A stretch of DNA of 64,000 bases, from assembly GCA_902591495.1 (NCBI GenBank), contig CACJAW010000002.1, positions 1 through 64,000 of the forward strand, read 5' to 3'. Under the pieces are notes generated by a model that ran no database searches, had not been told where the DNA came from, and saw only the letters and a list, made by a program, of their open reading frames with translations. The translations under genes were made by a program, and so were the position numbers. This DNA is from an uncultured Pseudohongiella sp. (GTDB lineage Bacteria; Pseudomonadota; Gammaproteobacteria; Pseudomonadales; Pseudohongiellaceae). Of this stretch, positions 57,326 to 64,000 are shown one piece after another. How positions within the stretch are numbered: position 1 is the first letter of the stretch; every line of letters begins with the position of its first letter.

Positions 57326-58381
57326 TCATTTGTGATTGTGGATAGAACCATAAACACTCGCCGCTGCCTGATAATGCATTCTTATCAAGTCTCGTCCAAA
57401 ATCTCCTGCAAAATCACGCCAAACTAAATGAATGTGGTTTGCGTTATTTTGAGTATTATCGTATTCAATCAAAAAGCTTGCCCCTTGCACTCTAAAATAA
57501 TGCGGGTCGCCTCTCTCAGTTCCGCCTATCCAAACAAATTTAATATCATCCAATCCCTCAGAACGAATAGTCTCCATTCTTGCATCGGCAATGACTTCTG
57601 GTTGCATTGACGCTAGTTCATCAATCAGTGCAATTAACATTCTTTTTTGCCGAGAATCCAGATCCTGGTACCTTATGCCAGAATTTTCTAGAGGCGAAAT
57701 TTCTTTTTCTGCAGCTGTAAATATGTCACCTGGCACGTCAATATCCAAAATAGCTAAGCTCTTTTGGTCGCCAGATAGAGAACTAACAAGATCTCGACCA
57801 AGATCTTCCTCGGCAGCGAGAACTCGAGTGCCCGCTTTATTCCCTGCTCTCACTTCAGCTGGATTAGAACCAAAAAATTGTGGTGAACTCGCAATTCCAA
57901 CTCCACTAACAAAAGTCCAATTATAGGCCAAGTGATGCCCCTCATACCTGAGAGCCCAGTTACTGTCCAAGCTTGGGTCACCAAATACGGTAAGAAAGTA
58001 AAGATCAGGATCTCTGTCAAAGCGCCCATTCACCTCTATTTCAGCAAGTACAGATTCTAACGAGCGGACCGCCTCTGCTCGCTGATAACCTTTTGCACTA
58101 AAAAAAGTCTTCAACAAATCTTGAGCCGCACTTTTTTGCGACTCATTCATTGACCGAAAAGGAACTCCTTTTCGGTCTCGAGGTATAAAATGCCAATTAA
58201 AACGCTCCTCATCATCAAAAGCATAGATTCCGTTGTTACGCTGTTGAGCGCTCAAACTGGACACAAAAGCATTAGTTGCGTCGACCATCCTCTGAGTGAG
58301 ATCTATTCGTGACTCTTGTGCGCTCACCGAGAGTGTGGAGAAAAATAAGACTATGATTAACAACTGTTTTAAGGGAAACAT
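57326..58381 (-). CDS. Exported DUF3500 protein
   Basis: The 351-aa product has a signal peptide ending SVSAQES. The family signature is visible as FDDEERFNWHFIPRDRKGVPFRSMNESQKSAAQDLL, then RDPDLYFLTVFGDPS, WALRYEGHHLAYNWT and the C-terminal DNTQNNANHIHLVWRDFAGDFG. DUF3500 is a widespread exported family with no established function. The conserved His/Trp/Asp-rich C-terminus looks catalytic or metal-binding. It is first in a minus-strand group with the sugar dehydrogenase (28 bp apart) and carboxylesterase. Confidence 0.9.
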   Translation of the reverse strand: MFPLKQLLIIVLFFSTLSVSAQESRIDLTQRMVDATNAFVSSLSAQQRNNGIYAFDDEERFNWHFIPRDRKGVPFRSMNESQKSAAQDLLKTFFSAKGYQRAEAVRSLESVLAEIEVNGRFDRDPDLYFLTVFGDPSLDSNWALRYEGHHLAYNWTFVSGVGIASSPQFFGSNPAEVRAGNKAGTRVLAAEEDLGRDLVSSLSGDQKSLAILDIDVPGDIFTAAEKEISPLENSGIRYQDLDSRQKRMLIALIDELASMQPEVIADARMETIRSEGLDDIKFVWIGGTERGDPHYFRVQGASFLIEYDNTQNNANHIHLVWRDFAGDFGRDLIRMHYQAAASVYGSIHNHK

Positions 58382-58542
58382 GTATTCGACCCTCCGGAGT
58401 TACCATTTTTAATGATTCCAGAGAATAAACCTCAGTGTGGTCGGCGTCTAGCCTATTTATCATTTGATTCACCACAATTAAATTGTTTAAGGATCTTAAA
58501 TTTGAGATAAATAAGGGAAGCGAAATATTCTGAGGGACACAA

Positions 58543-59511
58543 ATGAAGGCAGTCAGAGTTAACGAGTACGGCGGACCAGAGGCACTTTGCTACGAAGAGG
58601 TTGAAATGCCAACCCCAGGTAGCAATGAAGTTTTAATAAAAGTCGCTGCGGCGGGTGTAAATTATATCGATACATACCAGCGCTCGGGGCTTTACCAAGT
58701 CCCGCTGCCGACAACACTTGGTCTGGAGGCGGCTGGAACTGTGGAGAAAATAGGAGACAGCGTCTCTAAATATCGAATAGGAGACAGAGTTGCCTACACA
58801 AGCGTAGCTGGAGCCTATGCGGAGTATGCATCAGTTCCTGAAGAAAAACTCGTCAGCCTGTCAGATGGTGTTTCTTTCAATGAAGGTGCCGCCGCGATGC
58901 TGCAGGGTTGCACTGCCCATTATCTGTGTAAATCAACTTATCACGTTAAACAAGGAGATAGCTGTCTCATTCATGCCGCAGCTGGTGGCGTTGGTCTCCT
59001 ACTCATCCAAATGGTTAAGAACGCGGGAGGTCATGTAATAGGCACGGTTTCAACCGAAGAAAAAGCAGAATTAGCAAAAGAAGCCGGCGCAGACGAAGTG
59101 ATTCTGTACTCTAAAGATGATTTTGAAGCTGAGGTTAGCAGAATTACTGCTGGAGACGGCGTTAATGTAGTCTATGACTCTGTTGGGAAATCAACATTTG
59201 AGAAGAGCATTAACTGCCTGAGTAGACTCGGTTACATGGTGCTTTACGGAAATGCTAGTGGACCAGTAACTGAATTTAACCCGGCAACGCTAGGTCCAAA
59301 AGGCTCTCTATTCTTGACGCGTCCAACTCTATTTGACTACACAGCAGACAGGGCGTCTCTAGAATGGCGAAGTGGCGATGTTTTTGATTGGATAGCAAAG
59401 GATGAGTTAAAGTTGCGTATTGAACACTTTTACTCACTGTCTGATGCACAAGAAGCGCACCGGGATCTGGAGGCGAGGAAGACCACTGGAAAAATAATAC
59501 TCACCCCCTAA
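58543..59511 (+). CDS. qor: NADPH:quinone reductase (zeta-crystallin-like)
   Basis: The 322-aa MDR protein begins MKAVRVNEYGGPEALCYEEVEMPTPG. It shows VNYIDTYQRSGLY, GLEAAGTVEKIG and the Rossmann segment CLIHAAAGGVGLLLIQMVKNAG with AAGGVGL. It lacks zinc-ligand cysteines and is close to the E. coli QorA family: NADPH-dependent one-electron quinone reduction. The other MDR gene in the window (21066-22049) is a more distant paralogue. It stands alone. Confidence 0.9.
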   Translation: MKAVRVNEYGGPEALCYEEVEMPTPGSNEVLIKVAAAGVNYIDTYQRSGLYQVPLPTTLGLEAAGTVEKIGDSVSKYRIGDRVAYTSVAGAYAEYASVPEEKLVSLSDGVSFNEGAAAMLQGCTAHYLCKSTYHVKQGDSCLIHAAAGGVGLLLIQMVKNAGGHVIGTVSTEEKAELAKEAGADEVILYSKDDFEAEVSRITAGDGVNVVYDSVGKSTFEKSINCLSRLGYMVLYGNASGPVTEFNPATLGPKGSLFLTRPTLFDYTADRASLEWRSGDVFDWIAKDELKLRIEHFYSLSDAQEAHRDLEARKTTGKIILTP

Positions 59512-59576
59512 TTATCGAGCGCGACAACACAAGATAATTAGATAAGACTTTATGACGTAATTTTGGGATTATAATA

Positions 59577-60440
59577 ATGAAAAAACAACACCTCACTACC
59601 TTTTTATTCTGCACCCTTCTCTCTGCAAACTCCTTATCTCAGGGTATTGATTTTGGACGAGGGGAAGTTACAGTAACTGTTCCTTCAAGCTATAGCAGCG
59701 CGGAAAAAACACCTCTTATCATTCTCTTGCATGGCTATGGCAGCAATGGTGAGCGCCAGGATTCTTACTTAGGATTCAGTCGTATTGCTGATAAATATAA
59801 TTTCTTACTAGTAGCACCAACCGGCACAAGAGAATCAAGTGGCAGGCAGGCCACTTTCTGGAATGCAACCAGCGCCTGTTGCAATTTTCAAGAGCCAAGT
59901 ATCGATGATAATGCTTATATCATGGGCATCATTGAAAGAATGAAAGAAGAATACAATATCGATTCTAATCGAGTGTACTTAGTTGGGCATTCCAACGGAG
60001 GGTTTATGTCTTACCAGCTTGCTTACAATAATTCAGAAAGCATCGCAGCAATTGTTAGTCTGGCAGGTGCAAGTCATGCAGATGAAAGAGCAGCCCCGAA
60101 AAACCCAGTACATGTCCTGCAAATTCATGGAACTGATGACTCTACCATTCGTTATGAAGGTGGTGATATCCAGGGTAATGATTACCCTGGCGCAAAGGAA
60201 AGCGTAATTCAATGGGCAGAATACAATCAATGCACTGATGAAGGAGTAGAAAGGGAATTAAGAGACCTAGAATCAAGTCTCGAGGGACATGAATCATCAG
60301 TGCTTCTCTATAATAACGGTTGTCAAGAAGGTGGCTCTAGCGAGCTTTGGACTATCTCAGAGGGATCTCATGTGCCTCGAGTTTCAGAATCGTTCAGCTC
60401 ACAGGTTGTAGAATGGTTATATGATCATCCAAAAATATAA
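59577..60440 (+). CDS. Exported PHB-depolymerase-family esterase (LpqC-like)
   Basis: The 287-aa product has a signal peptide ending NSLSQG. The alpha/beta-hydrolase core shows PLIILLHGYGSNGERQD, VAPTGTRESSGRQATFWNAT, the nucleophile elbow VYLVGHSNGGFMSYQLA and IHGTDDSTIRYEG with the catalytic Asp. The final His is in SEGSHVPR. Two pairs of Cys suggest disulfides. The family includes poly(3-hydroxybutyrate) depolymerases and feruloyl esterases; LpqC-type is the closest. It overlaps the DUF1080 start by 20 bp. Confidence 0.9.
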   Translation: MKKQHLTTFLFCTLLSANSLSQGIDFGRGEVTVTVPSSYSSAEKTPLIILLHGYGSNGERQDSYLGFSRIADKYNFLLVAPTGTRESSGRQATFWNATSACCNFQEPSIDDNAYIMGIIERMKEEYNIDSNRVYLVGHSNGGFMSYQLAYNNSESIAAIVSLAGASHADERAAPKNPVHVLQIHGTDDSTIRYEGGDIQGNDYPGAKESVIQWAEYNQCTDEGVERELRDLESSLEGHESSVLLYNNGCQEGGSSELWTISEGSHVPRVSESFSSQVVEWLYDHPKI

Positions 60441-61215
60441 AAAAGTTTTAGCTTATATATTTGCGGCGATGATCTGCGTCGCATATTTAAATTCTAACGG
60501 ACAGCCTAATGCCGGATGGATAGATCTGTTTAATGGTGAAGATTTATCCAACTGGAAAGTTAAATTCACTGGCCAACCACTAGGAGTAAATTATAGAAAT
60601 ACATTCCGTGTTGAGGATAACCTATTGACAGTTTCATACGAAAACTGGGACGGATTCAATGGCGAATTTGGACACCTATTCTTCGAGGATAAATTCTCTC
60701 ATTATGTATTAAGAGTTGAATATCGATTTATTGGAGAGCAAGTTGAAAATGGTCCCGGATGGGCATATCGCAACAATGGAGTGATGCTCCACAGTCAAGA
60801 TCCCGCAACTATGACGATAAACCAAGAATTTCCAGTGAGTATTGAATCTCAATTCTTAGGTGGCAATGGGATAGATGACAGAACTACATTAAATGTATGC
60901 ACTCCGGGAACCAATATGGTTATGAATAACAAATTGATAACACAGCACTGCACTAATTCAACTTCTAAAACTTTCCATGGCGATCAGTGGGTAACCGCCG
61001 AAATTGAAGTCCAAGGGAGTGATGAATTGATGCATAGGATAAACGGAGAGTCGGTATTTATATTGAATGATATGCAACTTGATGAAGACGATGCCGATGC
61101 AAGGCGTCTCCTAGAGGCTGGTGCAAGCCTCCAATTATCGGAAGGTTACATAGCGATTCAGGCTGAGAGTCATCCCACGCAGTTTAGGAAAATTCAAATA
61201 AAACCCTTAAACTAG
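60421..61215 (+). CDS. Exported DUF1080 (3-keto-disaccharide hydrolase-like) protein
   Basis: The 264-aa product has a signal anchor (VLAYIFAAMICVAYLNSNGQ). DUF1080 is recognised from GWIDLFNGEDLSNWKVKFTG, VEDNLLTVSYE, HYVLRVEYRF, NNGVMLHSQDP and the C-terminal EGYIAIQAESHPTQFRKIQIKPL. Concanavalin-like folds of this type include 3-keto-glycoside hydrolases and carbohydrate-binding proteins. The ATG at 60421 lies within the last 20 bp of the preceding esterase, so the two are coupled. Function remains inferred. Confidence 0.9.
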   Translation: MIIQKYKKVLAYIFAAMICVAYLNSNGQPNAGWIDLFNGEDLSNWKVKFTGQPLGVNYRNTFRVEDNLLTVSYENWDGFNGEFGHLFFEDKFSHYVLRVEYRFIGEQVENGPGWAYRNNGVMLHSQDPATMTINQEFPVSIESQFLGGNGIDDRTTLNVCTPGTNMVMNNKLITQHCTNSTSKTFHGDQWVTAEIEVQGSDELMHRINGESVFILNDMQLDEDDADARRLLEAGASLQLSEGYIAIQAESHPTQFRKIQIKPLN

Positions 61216-61233
61216 ACCTTTCATTTTAGTCCG

Positions 61234-63087
61234 TTATAAGAGGGCCTCTATACGATCCATTAACGAATCCATTCGACGTAAAATTGGATCATAAGACTCT
61301 GGTAAGGTCATATCTAACCCCGCCTCATTCAACAAGATATTATGCGGATAGTCCGAGCCTCCCGCACTTAATACACGAATGAACGCATCTCTAACATTTT
61401 CGTCACCCGCCAGAAACTGCTCGGCGAACCACGCAGCCCCGCTTATTGACGTGGCGTACTGGAAAACGTAAAAATCCCTGTAAAAATGGGGAATAAAAGC
61501 CCACTCAACTGTATACAGATCGTCAATGGTTAATATACCAATGTCGTGGCCGTGGTAACGTTTTAAGAGCTCTCCATAAATCTCCGTTAGTCGAGGACCT
61601 GTAAGTGGTTCGCCTAGCTCCGCTGCTTGATGGATCGCTAGCTCGAACTCTGCAAACATAGTTTGACGAAAAAAGGTTCCCCGGATTTGCTCAAGGGCAC
61701 CACCCAAATAAAAAAGCTGCTCCTCCCTAGTTTTGGCGTTCGCAATCATGTATTCCTGAAGGAGAATCTCATTAATTGTTGACGCCATCTCTGCGATGAA
61801 AGTTGAATAACCAGCAGTTTCAAAAGGGTTATTTGCATTTGCTAACAATGAGTGGACTGCATGACCCCACTCGTGTGCAAAAGTTGACATCGATTCGTAG
61901 TCGTCATTATGGTTCAAAAGCACGTAAGGATGGACATCATAAACAGAACCATTCATGTATGCCCCTGATCGCTTACCAGGTTGAGGATGGCTATGCATCC
62001 AATTTTGTTGTAAGCCTAAATCAAGGAGGCTCAAGTATTCATCTCCGAAGGGGCGCAACGCCTCAAACGTAATATCTTGAGAGCGTTTAAGGTCAAAAAC
62101 ACCTGTGTTAACGTTCACCAAAGGCGGGTAAATATCATAGTAACGGAGATCTTCAATTCCAAGCATGGTACCTCGCAGTTGCAAATAACGATGAAACGTT
62201 GGCAAGGCTTCATTGACTTGAGCAACCAATTGAGTATAGATCTCTGGTGGTAATCCATCATCAAAAAGATTATTCGCTAGTACTCCCTCATGATTGCGAA
62301 CGCGAGCAGAGAAAACATTTGACTGTACCTCACTCGCAAGAGTAGCTCCCATGCCATCCGCATACTGCTGCCAAGTCTGCCAAAAAGTATCGAAAACCAA
62401 CTTGCGGTCTTCCCTGTTGGCACTCGCCCTCCAAAGACCGTAACCCGACTGATTCAACAGGACCGTTTCACCCTCGCTTAGAGTAACTTCTGGCCATGGA
62501 ATATCGGCGTTAGCATAATTCTGATAAATCTGGGAGGGAGAAGATAAGATCATCCCAGCCTGCGCCAAAATTGCTTCAGTAGCTTCATCCAAGGTATGTG
62601 GACTCTGCCTTAAAATATCGCGAACAAGAAACTCATAGTCAGCCAAATCAGATTCCTCTTCAAAGAATCGATTAACCTTATCCTCTCCAATTTTTAACAG
62701 CTCAGGGTTTATCCAAGATAAACCCGCCGTGAGGTCAGTATACATCTGTCTAGCTAGCCCAAATCGCGCTTGCGCTTCTGGCTCTCTTTGATCGGTGTCC
62801 CTTTGCAAACTGGTGTAGACATAGACTCGCGCGGCTTCCTTATTTAAGTCAGAGTACTCGCTCATGACCCGAAGGAAAGACTGCGCATTAACGCCCAACG
62901 AGCCCTTTAGGTTTTGAAATTCTGTAATGCGCAATGACACTTGATCCATAGCAGATTGCCAATCGGAGACGTCTGCATAAATATCTGTTAAATCCCACTC
63001 ATATCTTGCAGTATCCTGAGCGCTCAAAGAACCAGACAACTGCAAGACGCAAAATAAAGAGCAAAGAAAAGTAATTAGACGAATCAT
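61234..63087 (-). CDS. Exported M3-family oligopeptidase (oligoendopeptidase F)
   Basis: The 617-aa metallopeptidase has the zinc motif HEWGH (His405, Glu406, His409) and the third ligand Glu434 in FIAEMASTINE. YEWDLTDIYADVSDWQSAMDQV at the mature N-terminus and the PYVLLNHNDDYESMSTFAHE stretch are typical of oligoendopeptidase F. Unlike the cytosolic Lactococcus PepF, it carries a signal peptide (LITFLCSLFCVLQLSGSLSAQD), so it would cleave short peptides in the periplasm. Length matches the family. It is monocistronic, divergent from the oxidase gene. Confidence 0.95.
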   Translation of the reverse strand: MIRLITFLCSLFCVLQLSGSLSAQDTARYEWDLTDIYADVSDWQSAMDQVSLRITEFQNLKGSLGVNAQSFLRVMSEYSDLNKEAARVYVYTSLQRDTDQREPEAQARFGLARQMYTDLTAGLSWINPELLKIGEDKVNRFFEEESDLADYEFLVRDILRQSPHTLDEATEAILAQAGMILSSPSQIYQNYANADIPWPEVTLSEGETVLLNQSGYGLWRASANREDRKLVFDTFWQTWQQYADGMGATLASEVQSNVFSARVRNHEGVLANNLFDDGLPPEIYTQLVAQVNEALPTFHRYLQLRGTMLGIEDLRYYDIYPPLVNVNTGVFDLKRSQDITFEALRPFGDEYLSLLDLGLQQNWMHSHPQPGKRSGAYMNGSVYDVHPYVLLNHNDDYESMSTFAHEWGHAVHSLLANANNPFETAGYSTFIAEMASTINEILLQEYMIANAKTREEQLFYLGGALEQIRGTFFRQTMFAEFELAIHQAAELGEPLTGPRLTEIYGELLKRYHGHDIGILTIDDLYTVEWAFIPHFYRDFYVFQYATSISGAAWFAEQFLAGDENVRDAFIRVLSAGGSDYPHNILLNEAGLDMTLPESYDPILRRMDSLMDRIEALL

Positions 63088-63227
63088 TTATAAGGGTACT
63101 CCAATAATTTCGGTTTTAACCAAGTAAAGGATAACACAGTTCAACTGACTACAATTTTTATCACCACTCGACTTTGTTTAGAATAATTGCTGAGGTATTC
63201 TTGAGATACTCAATAGGGAACCATTTT

Positions 63228-64000
63228 ATGCTGACTAGGCGCCAAGCTTTAAAATCACTCGCAACTATACCTTTAATAAATGGTTGCACCACATCTAATT
63301 TGCCAACGAACCGAAACTATTCACCCTCTGGTATGCCACTAAGGCGGGTCAGGGTGTCAAGAAGTCGTATCATTCGCTCGATCGCTGGACTACGTCCGTT
63401 TCGTCCGTCAGGTTTTGTCGTAAACGCTGAAAGAATGAACGACAAGGTAATAATCCATAACTACGGGCATGGCGGCGGCGGAATCACCTTATCTTGGGGC
63501 ACATCTCACCTTGCCATGGAGCTTGCAAATGAAACCGAATTTAAGCGTTGCGCAATTCTTGGTTGCGGCGCAGCGGGTTTGTCAGCAGCAAGGCTAATGC
63601 AAACTGCTGGATGGGACGTCACTATTTACGCAAAGGATTTACCTCCTAATACAACGTCAAATGTCGCTGGAGGCCAGTGGTCACCAACGTCTGTTTTTGA
63701 AGAACAGGTTGCAACGCCGAAATTCCTCCAGCAATTTGAAAGCGCCATGCGTCACGCTTACCGTTACTACCAGGATTTAGTTGGCAGTGAATACGGCGTT
63801 CGCTGGATAAGTAATTACAACCTTGCTAATGACGTGGCCAATCCAAACAGTCTGTATTCAAAATACGCAAGCATGTACCCGCAGCAGCGTCTACTTGAGC
63901 CAACTGAACATCCGTTTAATGCGGGAACCATTACGCACTTTGATACAATGCTAGTAGAACCAGCAGTCTACTTGCCTAAGCTAATGAGTGATGTCCAGAT
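63228..64000 (+). CDS. Tat-lipoprotein D-amino-acid oxidase-like flavoprotein, circularly permuted (3' truncated)
   Basis: At least 257 codons run off the window. The N-terminus (MLTRRQALKSLATIPLINGC) has a twin-arginine-like motif and a lipobox (Cys20). The order of DAO motifs is reversed: GLRPFRPSG (54-62) and HNYGHGGGGITLSWG (77-91), which lie near the C-terminus of canonical D-amino-acid oxidases, come first. Then the FAD Rossmann motif LGCGAAGLSA (111-120) and NTTSNVAGGQW (141-151) follow. It therefore looks circularly permuted relative to classical DAO/DASPO. Probable oxidation of a D-amino acid or related amine in the periplasm is inference. Confidence 0.8.
   Translation, partial: MLTRRQALKSLATIPLINGCTTSNLPTNRNYSPSGMPLRRVRVSRSRIIRSIAGLRPFRPSGFVVNAERMNDKVIIHNYGHGGGGITLSWGTSHLAMELANETEFKRCAILGCGAAGLSAARLMQTAGWDVTIYAKDLPPNTTSNVAGGQWSPTSVFEEQVATPKFLQQFESAMRHAYRYYQDLVGSEYGVRWISNYNLANDVANPNSLYSKYASMYPQQRLLEPTEHPFNAGTITHFDTMLVEPAVYLPKLMSDVQ

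Overview
The window reads as a chromosomal segment of a Gram-negative, free-living, probably marine gammaproteobacterium. Base composition is moderately AT-rich by eye. The inference rests on the gammaproteobacterial versions and neighbourhoods of yajC-secD-secF, tgt, prfC, rimO, a holD-like gene next to rimI, a PA3496-family small protein, and the SO2930-type cytochrome pair. The many exported hydrolases, c-type cytochromes and TAXI-type TRAP transport genes fit an oligotrophic heterotroph. I see no rRNA, tRNA, CRISPR array, insertion sequence or prophage.

Layout. (1) 1-8.5 kb: a truncated giant DUF4175 membrane protein with a Gln-rich coiled-coil tail (minus), a Nudix hydrolase, an SDR dehydrogenase, a glutathione S-transferase and a LysM-rich lytic transglycosylase. 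(2) 8.6-14.7 kb: the housekeeping block prfC-tgt-yajC-secD-secF (minus). (3) 14.8-27.3 kb: acyl-CoA dehydrogenase, two uncharacterised genes around a 656-bp gene-free spacer, hisC, rimI with a divergent HolD-like partner, a quinone-oxidoreductase/acyl-CoA-ligase pair, then a minus-strand group (FAH hydrolase, an active-site-degenerate NUC1 nuclease homologue, aldo/keto reductase, rhodanese). (4) 27.3-41.3 kb: an accessory block for uptake and periplasmic oxidation. It holds a TAXI/TRAP transporter, a cytochrome-c-fused copper-monooxygenase-like protein with a companion exported protein, a PQQ alcohol-dehydrogenase-like protein with a dihaem cytochrome, a cupin, a beta-helix/SO2930 cytochrome pair, an orphan TAXI lipoprotein, and a Tat-exported D-threonine-aldolase-like enzyme. 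(5) 41.4-54.4 kb: acyl-CoA ligase, rimO, small membrane and epimerase genes, an exported M20 amidohydrolase, crotonase, a GH43-like propeller, a DUF1295 protein, a tannase-family esterase and a biotin-dependent carboxyltransferase. (6) 54.4-64 kb: exported carboxylesterase, PQQ-dependent sugar dehydrogenase, DUF3500, quinone oxidoreductase, PHB-depolymerase-like esterase, DUF1080, an exported M3 peptidase, and the start of a D-amino-acid-oxidase-like protein whose domain order is circularly permuted.

How the genes fit together (inference): exported hydrolases release acids, alcohols, sugars and amino-acid derivatives in the periplasm; PQQ, haem and copper enzymes oxidise some of them; TAXI/TRAP systems import the products; and cytoplasmic acyl-CoA ligases, dehydrogenases, crotonase and carboxyltransferase feed them into beta-oxidation-like routes. 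The most unusual items are the permuted oxidase at the right edge, the degenerate NUC1 protein, the divergent HolD-like gene, and the copper/haem/PQQ block.
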